The position numbers and the translations under genes are program-made. Below, one piece after another: positions 1-8,700 of a stretch of 64,000 nucleotides of DNA; position 1 is the first letter of the stretch; each line of letters begins with the position of its first letter. The DNA lies in contig JADHVO010000004.1 of assembly GCA_016783965.1 (NCBI GenBank), positions 124,001 through 188,000 of the forward strand, given 5' to 3'. Source of the DNA: Alphaproteobacteria bacterium. GTDB taxonomy: Bacteria > Pseudomonadota > Alphaproteobacteria > Micropepsales > Micropepsaceae. Under the pieces are notes generated by a model, which saw nothing but the letters and a program-made list of their open reading frames with translations, did no database searches and was not told where the DNA came from.

Positions 1-332
1 GCGGTCGGCTGGTCGCCCGCGGGGGTGTATTCGCTGACGAGCTTGAAGCGCTTGCCGCCTTCGGACTTTTCGGGGCGCGCGGGACGGTGGGGGACGAAAC
101 CGGCCAGCTCCGCACCGGTGGCGCCGTGGAGCGGGAGGTTGCCGATGCCTGTTGGAGGCGGGGCGGGGTCGTAGGCATCGCCCGCAGGCGCGACGGGGAT
201 GGCCTCGACCGCTTCGCGGAAACGCGCTGCGCCTTCGCTCATTCCGCCGTTGGAACGCGAGCCCGCATTGTCATTGGCGCGCGTCCCGCGCGACCGCCCT
301 TTGCGGGGAACCATGCCGTTGTTGTGCGCCAT
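1..332 (-). CDS. uvrB: UvrABC system protein B, N-terminal part (runs off the left edge)
   Basis: Reading the minus strand from the ATG at 332 gives about 110 residues that end in the UvrB N-terminal signature FKLVSEYTPAGDQPTA at the window edge. UvrB is the helicase-like damage-verification subunit of nucleotide excision repair and works with UvrA and UvrC (uvrC lies at 27564-29441). Before the signature is a roughly 90-residue low-complexity, Arg/Gly/Pro-rich extension. N-terminal extensions of this kind are familiar in alphaproteobacterial UvrB. An in-frame ATG at 314 is an alternative start. The helicase motifs lie outside the window. Confidence 0.9.
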   Translation of the reverse strand, partial: MAHNNGMVPRKGRSRGTRANDNAGSRSNGGMSEGAARFREAVEAIPVAPAGDAYDPAPPPTGIGNLPLHGATGAELAGFVPHRPARPEKSEGGKRFKLVSEYTPAGDQPT

Positions 333-421
333 GGCGCTAATATAGGCCGCGGGGCCGGATTTTGCAGCCCGCGCGCTGCCAGCCTGCTGCCAAGCTTGGC
401 AGGAACCTTGCGGAGACCGGC

Positions 422-730
422 ATGACAAACGAGTGCCTTTCGATCGAGATCGCGCGGGAGAAGCACGGCGAGGATTCGCGGTCGGTGCGGCTGTCGATCG
501 AAGCGAGCGGCGCGGTGCTGGTGGACGCGCAGGACCTGGGGCGGCTGGTCGAGGCAACGTTCGGGGACGGCGACTACGAGTTCTGGGTGCGGGTGAAGCC
601 GGACGCGCTGGCGCGGCTGGCGTTCGAGCTGCTGAAGGACAAGTACGGCGGACGAGCCGACGCGGTGGACGACCTGCGCCGGTATTGCGAGGCGCGGGGC
701 GTCGCGCATGATTTCGAGACCTGGGCATAA
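422..730 (+). CDS. conserved-looking small hypothetical protein
   Basis: A 102-residue acidic protein starting at MTNECLSIEI. It has no signal peptide, membrane segment or motif that I recognise. The composition (alternating beta-like and helical stretches, a Trp near the C-terminus) and strong third-position G/C support real coding. It is divergent from uvrB and lies upstream of the sensor kinase. An upstream in-frame start at 362 is possible but would run into the uvrB promoter region, so the ATG at 422 is preferred. Confidence 0.6.
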   Translation: MTNECLSIEIAREKHGEDSRSVRLSIEASGAVLVDAQDLGRLVEATFGDGDYEFWVRVKPDALARLAFELLKDKYGGRADAVDDLRRYCEARGVAHDFETWA

Positions 731-865
731 CCCAAAACGGGCATTCCGCAGAAGTCGGCTGTTTTGGGCCGGTTCTACGTAGTTTTGCTGCCCCCGCTCC
801 GGGGTCTTTTCAGGGGTTGGCAAGCTTCTTTGGCGAAACTTCCGGCGCCCGGCAGAAAGCAGCGC

Positions 866-2239
866 ATGCCTTCCGAGACTGCCCCATCCCCCTCGTCCGC
901 AACCCCAGACGTCACACGTGCCTACCGGCGCCGCGGCTGGGCGATTGCGGCCGTGTTCGTGGCGGTGGAACTCGCGATCGTGGCGGCGAGCCTGGTCGAG
1001 CCCGGGCCATTGTCGGTCTCGATCATGTCACTTCTGGGCTTGCTGACCTGCGGGCTCGGCTTCGCGATGGCGCGGCGGATGCTCGAGCGCGGGCTGAAGG
1101 CGGAAGCCGACTCGTTCGCCAACCAGGCACGCATCAGCGACTTCGCAGAGCTCGCGTCCGACTGGTTCTGCGAGCTCGATCGCGACCTGGTGGTGACCTA
1201 TGTCTCGCGGCACCATTCGGAGGCGACGCCCAACATCCTGGTCGGCCAGCGCTGGTCGCCGGGGACGGGCTTACCCGGATTCTCGCCGCCGGACCGGTCG
1301 CTGGCGGATGCAGCGCTGGACCACCTGCCGTTCCGCGACCTGCCGATGCGCGAGAACGAGCCGGGAGGCCAGGTCAACCACTGGTCGTTGTCGGGCAAGC
1401 CACAATTCGCGGCGGACGGTTCGTTCGCCGGCTATCGCGTCAGCGCGCGCAACATCACGCCGGTCATCGAGGCGTTGCAGCAGCTGGCGCGGGCGCGCGA
1501 CGAGGCCGAGCGCGCCAACCGCGCCAAGTCCGCGTTCCTCGCCAACATGAGTCACGAGCTGCGCACGCCGCTGAACGCGATCCTGGGATTCTCCGAGCTG
1601 ATCGGGATGCAGGTGGCGGCCGGCAAGGGCGATTTGCGGCACGGAAGCTATGCGCACGACATCCAGACGTCGGGGCGGCACCTGCTGGCGATCATCAACG
1701 ACCTGCTCGAGCATTCGCGCGTGGAGGCGGGCGAGATGTCGCTCACCATCGCGCCGTTCGACGTGGCGGAGGCGATCGAGTCGGTGCGGACGCTGTGCCA
1801 GCCCCGCGCCGATGCGCTGGACGTGGTGCTGCGCACGGAGGTGCCGGATGGGCTGCCGCAACTCAGGGGCGACGCGCTGCGCTTCAAACAGGTGCTGATC
1901 AATATCGTCACCAACGCGATCAAGTTCTCCCCCGAGGGCGAGGTGACCGTCTCGGCGCACCCGGACGGCGCGATGCTGCGCGTCGAGGTGCTGGACAACG
2001 GCATCGGCATGGACGCGGCGGGACTGGAGCAGGCGCTGAAACCGTTCGGCCAGGCCGATAGCGGGCTCAACCGCAAGTACGAGGGCACGGGGCTGGGCGT
2101 TCCGCTGGCCAAGGCGCTGACCGAATTGCAGGGCGGCCGTTTCGCCATCGCGAGCAAGCCCGGCGCCGGCACGCGCGTGACGATCACGATGCCGCTGATG
2201 CGGGAAGCGGTCGAGCCGGTCGCGGTGGCAGCAGCCTAG
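866..2239 (+). CDS. membrane sensor histidine kinase with PAS domain
   Basis: A 457-residue orphan histidine kinase. Two membrane segments lie at about residues 25-45 and 50-70. A PAS-like region follows (starting near ASDWFCELD), then a short coiled linker. The HisKA H-box is NMSHELRTPLNA with the phospho-accepting His near residue 231. The ATPase domain shows an N-box (NIVTNAIKFS), G1 (DNGIGMD), F-box (PFGQ) and G2 (GTGLGVPLAK). It would autophosphorylate at the inner membrane. No response regulator is adjacent, so its partner is unknown. The ATG at 866 was chosen because it precedes TM1 by a normal distance; an open frame continues upstream to 764. Confidence 0.9.
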   Translation: MPSETAPSPSSATPDVTRAYRRRGWAIAAVFVAVELAIVAASLVEPGPLSVSIMSLLGLLTCGLGFAMARRMLERGLKAEADSFANQARISDFAELASDWFCELDRDLVVTYVSRHHSEATPNILVGQRWSPGTGLPGFSPPDRSLADAALDHLPFRDLPMRENEPGGQVNHWSLSGKPQFAADGSFAGYRVSARNITPVIEALQQLARARDEAERANRAKSAFLANMSHELRTPLNAILGFSELIGMQVAAGKGDLRHGSYAHDIQTSGRHLLAIINDLLEHSRVEAGEMSLTIAPFDVAEAIESVRTLCQPRADALDVVLRTEVPDGLPQLRGDALRFKQVLINIVTNAIKFSPEGEVTVSAHPDGAMLRVEVLDNGIGMDAAGLEQALKPFGQADSGLNRKYEGTGLGVPLAKALTELQGGRFAIASKPGAGTRVTITMPLMREAVEPVAVAAA

Positions 2240-2658
2240 CGATCGCGCAGGATCTGCTTACCGGTGCGCGGGTCGGTGAGGGTGACGTTCTCGGCCGCCT
2301 GGATGCGCCAGCTTTCGCCGCGGCGCGTGACGACGATCATCAGCAGCGTGTCGACGGCGTGCGGTCCGGCGGGATGGGCGGGGCCAGTGGTGAGGCGCGA
2401 ATAGACGTGCAGGACCGCCGCGTCGTCAGACAGCATGTCGACGTCCGGCGGATCGTTGCGCAGCGTGGAGTCGCGATAGACGGTCTCGTGGATCGCGCGA
2501 TGGCCGGCGACGATGGGATCGACGCCGCGCCAATAGGTGCCGAAGCGGTTCACGAAGGTGGCATCGGGGTGGAACAGCGCCGCGAAGGCGGCCATGTCGT
2601 GCGCGTTCCACGCGGCTTCGAACCGGCGCGGGATGTCGGCAGGCGTGGCTATCGTCAT
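2236..2658 (-). CDS. SgcJ/EcaC-type SnoaL-like (NTF2 fold) protein
   Basis: A 140-residue protein with the NTF2/SnoaL pattern: an N-terminal helix with FEAAWNAHDMAAFAALFHPDA, then WRG, then alternating strands ending in WRIQAAENV. Family members of this kind bind small ligands or catalyse isomerase or hydrolase steps, so the role cannot be assigned. Its ATG overlaps the stop of the upstream ankyrin gene in an ATGA motif, which indicates translational coupling. Its stop overlaps the convergent kinase gene by a few bases. Confidence 0.75.
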   Translation of the reverse strand: MTIATPADIPRRFEAAWNAHDMAAFAALFHPDATFVNRFGTYWRGVDPIVAGHRAIHETVYRDSTLRNDPPDVDMLSDDAAVLHVYSRLTTGPAHPAGPHAVDTLLMIVVTRRGESWRIQAAENVTLTDPRTGKQILRDR

Positions 2659-3275
2659 TTCAGGTCTCCGTTCAGCAGGCGGATGATAGCGGCCTGCTGC
2701 GCTTTCGCTTGCGGCGAGCCGCTGCCGCCGCGGCCGGTTGCCTTCAAGGCGAGGTCCATCGGCGTCGCGCCGTTGCCGTTCTTCAGCACGGGATCCGCCC
2801 CGCCTTCGAGGAGCGCGCGGACGGCGTCGGCGCAGCGGGTGCGGACGGCGCGGTGCAGCGGCGTGACTCCGGTCTTGTCGCGGGCGTTGGGATCGGCGCC
2901 GCCGGCGATGAGCAGGGCAATCACGGCCGCCTGCGCGCGCGGCTTCCAGCATGGCGAATTCGGATGACCGTCGGATGCATAGTGCAGCGGCTGCGCACCG
3001 CGCCGGTTTACGGCGTGTACATCGGCACCGAGGGCGAGAAGCTTGCGCATGACCCGCGTATCATAGGACGCGGCGGCAACATGCAGCGCCGTGTCGCCCT
3101 GATAGACGTAGTGTCCGATGTCCCCGAAGAAGAACGCCTTCGCGGCAGAGCGCGTGGCACCCGTATCCAGCGCTTCGTGGGCGAGCACCGGCGACGCCGC
3201 GAGGAGCTGCAGCGCGTCCTCGCTGTCACGTGTGCCAATCGCCCTGATCAGCTTCGAGAGTTGGGCCTCCATCAT
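2655..3275 (-). CDS. ankyrin repeat protein
   Basis: A 206-residue protein with three to four ankyrin repeats, recognisable from GDTALHVAAASYD, GAQPLHYASD, GVTPLHRAVRTRCADAVRALLEGGADP and GATPMDLALKA. Ankyrin repeats mediate protein binding; the partner is unknown. It has no signal peptide, so it is probably cytoplasmic. It is the first gene of a two-gene unit with the SnoaL-like protein (ATGA overlap). Confidence 0.85.
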   Translation of the reverse strand: MMEAQLSKLIRAIGTRDSEDALQLLAASPVLAHEALDTGATRSAAKAFFFGDIGHYVYQGDTALHVAAASYDTRVMRKLLALGADVHAVNRRGAQPLHYASDGHPNSPCWKPRAQAAVIALLIAGGADPNARDKTGVTPLHRAVRTRCADAVRALLEGGADPVLKNGNGATPMDLALKATGRGGSGSPQAKAQQAAIIRLLNGDLK

Positions 3276-3399
3276 CCCGCATAGTGATCGGGCATCAGGT
3301 GCAGGGCAAACGATAGCGCCTCAGGACAGTGGTTTCCTTGACATGCAAAATGCGTAATCTGGTTCTTATTTGACAACGCCATCTGGAGAATTTCCTCCC

Positions 3400-3972
3400 A
3401 TGCATTCCCGCAATTCGTTCGAGAGAAGCCTGGAATGGCTGCTGTTCCAGTCGCGCTGGCTGATGGCGCCGGTCTATGTCGGGCTGGTGCTCTCGCTGCT
3501 CATGCTGCTGACGGCGTTTGTTGGCGAGTTCCTGCACGCCGTGCCGCACGTTCCAACGATGAAGACGGAAGAGGTGCTGCTGACGGTGCTGTCGCTGATC
3601 GACCTGTCGCTGGGGCTTAACCTGGTGCTGATCGTGGTGTTCTCCGGCTACGAGAACTTCGTCTCCAAGATCGATACCGGCGATTCAGCGGACCGGCCGC
3701 AGTGGATGGGCACGCTGGATTTCTCGGGCATGAAGATGAAGCTGATCGGGTCGATCGTCGCGATCAGCGCGATCTCCCTGCTGCGCGCCTTCATGACGAT
3801 CACAGAGCCGGACCAGTCGATCGACGAGAACCACCTGCGCTGGATGGTGATCCTGCACGTCACGTTCCTCGCCTCCGGCCTGCTGTTCGCGGCAATGGAC
3901 TACATCGCCTCGCTCACCGAAAAGAACGAGCACGCGATGCGGCTGGCCGAGAAGGCCGAGGGGCACAGGTGA
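3400..3972 (+). CDS. YqhA/UPF0114 family inner-membrane protein
   Basis: A 190-residue protein with four hydrophobic segments. The N-terminal FERSLEWLLFQSRWLMAPVYVGL followed by a charged loop containing DF.GMKMKLIGSIVAIS is characteristic of the UPF0114/YqhA family, whose function is unknown. A GGAGA ribosome site lies about 12 bases upstream of the ATG at 3400. It is a single-gene unit between convergent and divergent neighbours. Confidence 0.85.
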   Translation: MHSRNSFERSLEWLLFQSRWLMAPVYVGLVLSLLMLLTAFVGEFLHAVPHVPTMKTEEVLLTVLSLIDLSLGLNLVLIVVFSGYENFVSKIDTGDSADRPQWMGTLDFSGMKMKLIGSIVAISAISLLRAFMTITEPDQSIDENHLRWMVILHVTFLASGLLFAAMDYIASLTEKNEHAMRLAEKAEGHR

Positions 3973-4001
3973 TCCACGGCGGGAGCGCGTAGTCCCGCGC
4001 G

Positions 4002-5093
4002 TCAAGAAATCGTGCGCGGAGGCAGAAGCCTGCGCACCTGCATCGCGGATATTGCCGTTCGCAACATCCCTTCGCTGTCCATCGTCTCCGTGAAGCCGGC
4101 CTGGCGCAGCTTCACGGTCGAGACCAGCGCAGGCATGCGGACGCGGTCGCCGGCCATAAGCAGATCGACATAGTCCAGCGACTGGCCGGCAAAAGTCGCG
4201 AGATCCGGCGCGGCAAGGCCGTATTTGCGGCGGATCGCGTCCCATTCGGCGGCGCGTGCCGGGAGGAGCTGCGAGAGACGGGCTGGACGATCCCCGCCCG
4301 GCGTCATGCCGAGAGCGTCGGCAATGGCGGGCCACACGCCGTGCCACGTCATCACGTCGCCGTTGGTGACATTGAAGGCCTGGTTGCGCGCGGCGGGGGC
4401 CTCGCCGGCCCAGCGGATGACCCGTCCGACGAGATCGGCATCGACACCTTCGAACACGTTGGAAACACCGCCCGGGAAGTGCAGCGACTCGCCCCGCTCT
4501 TTCAAGAGCGCGCCGTAAAGGCCGAGCGCGGCGACCGGATTCATCGCGGCGCCGAGCGCGTCGCCGAAGATCACCTGCGGGCGGATGATGGAGAACGTCC
4601 ACGCGGCACCGCGCTGGCGTTCGCGCAGATAATCTTCCTGGTTCCAGTAGAAGTTGGGCTGGGTCTTAAGCTCGTCGCGGTCTTCGCGCGCCGGAACCGG
4701 GATCTGGCGCACATGCGCGCCATAGGCCTTGGTGCCCTGCATCAGCGTGACGTGTTTCAGGTTCCGCGCCGTGCGCGACAGCGGCTCGAACAGGTTGCGC
4801 AGCATCGCGGCGTTGCCATCGATCTGCTCAGGATCGAGCCAGCTAGCCAGCAGGCCGTTCTCCTTCTCGTAGAGCGCGGTGAAGACGAGATGGGTGACGC
4901 CGGTGAGCGGCGCGAAGGCGGCGTCGCAGGCGCGCGGGTCGAACAGATCGACGGCGAGGTGGCGGACCGGACCGACGCCTTCGGGTGGGCGGCGGGAAAC
5001 GGCAATGACCTCGCAGTCGCGGTCGTCGGCGAAGGCGCGGATGGCGCCGCGGCCGACCAAGCCTGAAGCGCCGGCGACAAGGACCTGTTTCAT
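4002..5093 (-). CDS. PRISE-like SDR (progesterone 5-beta-reductase/iridoid synthase-like enone reductase)
   Basis: A 363-residue atypical short-chain dehydrogenase. The N-terminal Rossmann motif GASGLVGRGA is at residues 7-16. The usual YxxxK is replaced by the split PRISE pattern: a Lys in QGTKAYG (about residue 129) and a Tyr in QPNFYWNQEDYL. Plant and bacterial PRISE enzymes reduce activated C=C bonds with NADPH; the natural bacterial substrate is unknown. It is transcribed divergently from the WYL regulator, with a palindrome between them, so the regulator probably controls it. Confidence 0.75.
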   Translation of the reverse strand: MKQVLVAGASGLVGRGAIRAFADDRDCEVIAVSRRPPEGVGPVRHLAVDLFDPRACDAAFAPLTGVTHLVFTALYEKENGLLASWLDPEQIDGNAAMLRNLFEPLSRTARNLKHVTLMQGTKAYGAHVRQIPVPAREDRDELKTQPNFYWNQEDYLRERQRGAAWTFSIIRPQVIFGDALGAAMNPVAALGLYGALLKERGESLHFPGGVSNVFEGVDADLVGRVIRWAGEAPAARNQAFNVTNGDVMTWHGVWPAIADALGMTPGGDRPARLSQLLPARAAEWDAIRRKYGLAAPDLATFAGQSLDYVDLLMAGDRVRMPALVSTVKLRQAGFTETMDSEGMLRTAISAMQVRRLLPPRTIS

Positions 5094-5181
5094 GGCGGCA
5101 ATGGTCCGCCTGCGTGGCGGACGGTGCAAGCCACAAGCATGGCAGGCTTGAAATTCTTGCACTTTTGCCAACTGCCGGCTG

Positions 5182-5199
5182 CTGACACGATGCTGTCAG
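5182..5199. promoter_or_regulatory. inverted repeat CTGACA-N6-TGTCAG, candidate WYL-regulator operator
   Basis: A perfect 6-bp inverted repeat with a 6-bp spacer lies in the divergent gap between the PRISE-like reductase and the WYL regulator. Flanking TGCCAA (5166) and TTGGCA (5204) add a second, slightly off-centre dyad. The position suggests a site for the adjacent regulator; this is inference. Confidence 0.5.
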
Positions 5200-5267
5200 T
5201 AACTTGGCAGCAGTATCCGGTTCCAGACGGAGAACCATGCCCGGACGCCGGGCGATCGGGGGCAGAT

Positions 5268-6005
5268 ATGCGTCGCGCCGAACGGCTGTTCCAGATCATC
5301 CAGATCCTGCGCCGCTCCAAGCGGCATCCGATCCGCGCCAACGACATCGCGGACGAGCTCGAAATCTCGCTGCGCACGGTCTATCGCGACATCGCGCAAT
5401 TGCTGGCGGAACGCGTGCCGATCCGCGGCGAAGCGGGCATCGGCTATATCCTGGAGGACGGCTTCGACATGCCGCCCCTGATGCTGACCGCCGACGAGAT
5501 CGAGGCGGCGATGCTGGGCGCGCAATGGGTGATCGGGCGCGGCGACGAGGCGCTGGCGCGGGCCGCGCGCGACATGGTGGCGAAGATCAGCGCCGTGGTG
5601 CCGCCGCACCTGAAGCCGCTGGCGCTGGATTCGACACTGGTGTCGTCGCAGTGGCGGCGGATCGCGCCGGACGCGTGCGACATGGCGCGGATGCGCGCGT
5701 CGATCCATGCGCAGACCAAGGTCACGCTGCTGTACGGCGACGAGCAGGGGCGCGAGACGCAGCGCACGATCTGGCCGATCGCGGTGTCGTACTGGGAGCT
5801 GGTGCGCGTGGTGGTGGCGTGGTGCGAGCTGCGCAACGACTTCCGCAGCTTCCGCACCGACCGCGTGCGGCAGGCGGAATTCCTCTCCGACCGCTATCCG
5901 GTGCCGCGCACGCGTTTGACCGCGCAGTGGCGCAAGCAGATGGCGCAGGCGATCGAGCGCGGCGACCATCGCAAGCGCTACGAGAACCAGCAGGCGCGGA
6001 CCTGA
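5268..6005 (+). CDS. YafY-type HTH/WYL transcriptional regulator
   Basis: A 245-residue regulator. The N-terminal winged helix (RRAERLFQIIQILRR through LEISLRTVYRDIAQL, residues 2-50) is of the DeoR/HTH_11 type. The central and C-terminal WYL region contains QRTIWPIAVSYWELVRVVVAWCELRNDFRSFRTDRV. WYL domains sense ligands, often nucleic-acid related or small molecules. The start at 5268 puts the HTH at the N-terminus as in the family; an open frame upstream has no family character. It is divergent from the PRISE-like reductase, its likely target. Confidence 0.9.
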   Translation: MRRAERLFQIIQILRRSKRHPIRANDIADELEISLRTVYRDIAQLLAERVPIRGEAGIGYILEDGFDMPPLMLTADEIEAAMLGAQWVIGRGDEALARAARDMVAKISAVVPPHLKPLALDSTLVSSQWRRIAPDACDMARMRASIHAQTKVTLLYGDEQGRETQRTIWPIAVSYWELVRVVVAWCELRNDFRSFRTDRVRQAEFLSDRYPVPRTRLTAQWRKQMAQAIERGDHRKRYENQQART

Positions 6006-6062
6006 CACCTTTTGGTCGCGCAAACTTGGGCGAAGCGAAGGCGCGTCACCCTTTTGCGCTCC

Positions 6063-7172
6063 TCAGACGAGCTCCAGGTCCGACGCGCCCGAGAAGCTGG
6101 AATTGAAGTCCTGGAAGATGTTGGTCAGCTCTTCCGCGTCGATCAGGCTGGCGGCCTTGTCCGGGAAGCGATAGCGCCAGAAGCTGACGACGTGCGAGAT
6201 CGCGCCGATGCGGTCGCCGAGATCCACGAACAGGTGCGGGGCGCTGAGGAGAAATTCGCGGAAGCGCTTTGGCTGATGACGCTGCACGAGGTCGTCGTAC
6301 GCCGCGTCGTAGATGCCGAGAAGCTTGGTGATGCACTGGCCGCTGTCGCGCACCCTCTCGATGATGCCGCGGCGGGAATCGGCGAGGAAGGCGCGGCGGT
6401 CGGGGTCGATGGCGCCGAACGGCTGGACCTCCTTTATCTCGCGCAGCACGGCCAGCACGTCGGGCCAGAAGCGCTCCATGCTCCACTTGTAGTACAGGAA
6501 GCCGCGCCAGCTGAAGACGCCCTCGTGGAAGTCGCGGCCGGTCATCGCCAGCGTCCGGCGCAGCGGTTCGAGCTTTTCGTCGATCTCGTTGGAGAGCATC
6601 GCGGTCGCGAGTTTGGCCGTCGATTGCGTGCCGCCGCCGGTCGCCAGCGTGATGAGCCTGCGGATCTCGCCAGCGACGAAGCCGTGCATGCGCATGCGGT
6701 CGGCGCGGCTGATCTCGAAATAGCACTCCGCGCAGCCGATGCCGGCGGCGCGGAAGTGTTCCCGCAGCAGGAACGGATCGAGCGACGGCACTGTATCCAT
6801 GACGCGCAGCACCTCGCGGTCCCGGTCGAAGCTGCCGTCGCTGCCGTAGATGCCGACATCGCGCAGCTTGTCGTCGTAGCCGCGCTCATGCACGAAGAAG
6901 GAACGGCCGCCGGCGCGGAGATTCCCGATGTCGAAGGGCACGATGATCTTGGTGGCCACCAGGCGGGCGTCGTCGAACAGGTAGGTTTCGTCGGCGCGCA
7001 CGCGATGCTTCAGAATGATCGCGCAGTTGATCACCGGGGAGGTGAACAGGGGCCGCGTGCGGTGCTCCGGATTCTGGGCGTTGGCCAGCGCAATCGCGGC
7101 GAGGTTCAACACGCGGCTAGAGGAGGCGCTGGCCAGCGCGTCGAGATAGCGGTGGGAGCGGCCAAGAGCCAC
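6063..7172 (-). CDS. protein of unrecognised family, tandem paralogue A
   Basis: A 369-residue protein with a GTG start. I do not recognise the family. It shares more than half of its residues by eye with the next gene upstream (7236-8471). Shared blocks include RVLNLA, KHRVR, VATKII.PFD, AGGRSFFV, PSLDPFLLRE, GVFSWRGFLYYKWS, SAPHLFVDLG and SHVVSFWRYRFP. It has no signal peptide or clear membrane segment and looks like a soluble, largely helical protein. It is the second gene of a probable operon (63-bp gap). A role with the divergent winged-helix gene at 8701 is inferred from position only. Confidence 0.75.
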   Translation of the reverse strand: MALGRSHRYLDALASASSSRVLNLAAIALANAQNPEHRTRPLFTSPVINCAIILKHRVRADETYLFDDARLVATKIIVPFDIGNLRAGGRSFFVHERGYDDKLRDVGIYGSDGSFDRDREVLRVMDTVPSLDPFLLREHFRAAGIGCAECYFEISRADRMRMHGFVAGEIRRLITLATGGGTQSTAKLATAMLSNEIDEKLEPLRRTLAMTGRDFHEGVFSWRGFLYYKWSMERFWPDVLAVLREIKEVQPFGAIDPDRRAFLADSRRGIIERVRDSGQCITKLLGIYDAAYDDLVQRHQPKRFREFLLSAPHLFVDLGDRIGAISHVVSFWRYRFPDKAASLIDAEELTNIFQDFNSSFSGASDLELV

Positions 7173-7231
7173 GCAACGAGCTCCGTCGTGCAGGGGGCAA
7201 CTTGGGGAATCTACTGATAAGATATTAATTA

Positions 7232-7242
7232 CCCATTATGGG
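7232..7242. promoter_or_regulatory. palindrome CCCATTATGGG between the tandem paralogues
   Basis: An 11-bp perfect palindrome with a central T overlaps the end of the upstream paralogue and lies about 60 bp before the second paralogue. It resembles the GGG/CCC dyads in the divergent promoter at 8485-8586. An internal operator is possible. Confidence 0.25.
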
Positions 7243-8471
7243 GATACCAGAGCCGGAGTTCCCACGCTTTGGCGTTGGCCAAGGTCAGGCCGCACGTCGC
7301 CCGCCACCACCGACGAGAAGCTGGCAGTGAAGTCCTGGAAGATGGAGGCGAGCTCCTCGCAGTCCATCGCCAGGCGCGACTTCTCGGGAAAGCGATAGCG
7401 CCAGAAGCTGACGATGTGGGAGATGGCGCCCATCTTCTCGCCGAGGTCGACGAACAGATGGGGCGCGCTCAGCAGGAAATCGCGAAACGTGGTTGGCGTA
7501 TTGTTACTGACAAGGGCCTCGAAGGCGCTGTCATAGACCTTGAGGATCTTGCGCACCGCGAGGCCGCAGTCACGCACGCGCTGGATGACCGCGACCCGCG
7601 ACTGCGCCAGGAAGGAGCGCGCCTCGCCGCCGACCGCGCCGATCGGCTCGACCTGCTTCACTTCCCTCAGGACCTTGACGATCCGCGGCCAGAGCTCGTC
7701 CAGGCTCCACTTGTAGTAGAGAAAGCCGCGCCAGCTGAACACGCCTTCGCGGAAATCGTCGGGCTCCATCGCAAGCGTCTCGCGCAGGGGCTCGAGCTTT
7801 TCGTCAACCTCGGTCGACAGAAGCGCGCTGACCAGCCTGGCGGTGTAGTCGTTCTGCTCGGCGCCGCTGCCCGTGGCGAGCTGGATCAGCTTGTGCACCT
7901 CGGCAGAGACGTAGGCATGCATCCGCTGCTGATCAGCGGGGTTGATCTCGAAATAGCTGTCGGCGCACTGGATCTGGTGGGCTCGGAGCCGTTCGCGCAG
8001 AAGGAAAGGATCGAGCGAGGGCACGCGATCGATGAGGCGCAGCACCTCCAGGTCGTGATCCATGCCGGTCTCGCGGTATTGGCCGACCTCTTGCAGGATA
8101 TCGCGAAAGCCCTTCTGCCCCACAAAGAAGGACCTGCCGCCGGCCTTCAGGTCTGCCAGATCGAACGGGATGATGATCTTGGTCGCGACCGAGCGGTTGT
8201 CGCCCAACACATAGGCATCGTCCGTGCGCACGCGGTGCTTGAGCAGGATGCACGAATTGATCGCGGGCGAAACGAACAGCGGGCTGGCGCGATGCTCCTC
8301 ATTGGAGGCGTTGGCCGCGGCAATCATCGCGAGGTTCAGCACGCGGCTGGTCGACGCGCGGTTCAGCGACGTCAGCAGGCGGACGGTGCGGTCGATCGCC
8401 AAAGTGGCCCCGGATAACGCTTCAGGGGTGCAGCTTGCACCGGTATCCGTAAACATGCGCTTGCCGCCCAT
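7236..8471 (-). CDS. protein of unrecognised family, tandem paralogue B
   Basis: A 411-residue paralogue of the gene at 6063-7172, with a longer N-terminus (about 30 extra residues) and a longer C-terminal tail. It has the same conserved blocks, including PSLDPFLLRE, EKLEPLR.TLAM, FSWRGFLYYKWS and SFWRYRFPEKS. I do not recognise a catalytic motif. It is the first gene of the pair and is transcribed away from a winged-helix gene, across a 229-bp gap rich in GGGT/ACCC dyads. An internal ATG at 8456 is an alternative start. Confidence 0.75.
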   Translation of the reverse strand: MGGKRMFTDTGASCTPEALSGATLAIDRTVRLLTSLNRASTSRVLNLAMIAAANASNEEHRASPLFVSPAINSCILLKHRVRTDDAYVLGDNRSVATKIIIPFDLADLKAGGRSFFVGQKGFRDILQEVGQYRETGMDHDLEVLRLIDRVPSLDPFLLRERLRAHQIQCADSYFEINPADQQRMHAYVSAEVHKLIQLATGSGAEQNDYTARLVSALLSTEVDEKLEPLRETLAMEPDDFREGVFSWRGFLYYKWSLDELWPRIVKVLREVKQVEPIGAVGGEARSFLAQSRVAVIQRVRDCGLAVRKILKVYDSAFEALVSNNTPTTFRDFLLSAPHLFVDLGEKMGAISHIVSFWRYRFPEKSRLAMDCEELASIFQDFTASFSSVVAGDVRPDLGQRQSVGTPALVSP

Positions 8472-8484
8472 TGCAGCCCAAAAT

Positions 8485-8586
8485 GGGTTGTTTACCCGGC
8501 GGTGCAGGCAGGTGGCGGAAAGTCTCTCATCTCACCCGATCGGGGGAGCCAAAACAAAATCGAGGCGGAATACCCGGTTTGGGTAT
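8485..8586. promoter_or_regulatory. divergent promoter region with GGGT/ACCC dyads
   Basis: The gap 8472-8700 separates the tandem paralogues from the winged-helix gene. It holds GGGT-N5-ACCC at 8485-8497 and a perfect ATACCC-N5-GGGTAT at 8570-8586, with a further half-site ATACCC at 8620. The 5-bp spacer is the same in both dyads, which suggests one dimeric repressor or activator. No RNA gene is seen in this gap. Confidence 0.45.
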
Positions 8587-8700
8587 CGCTGTGATTGCAT
8601 CTTCTTGCTCAAGATTGCCATACCCACTCTATAGATTGTCGCTTTATTGCCGCCTTGGTTTCTTCATTGCTCCATCACTGAGTAAGCGGGGAAAACGGTT

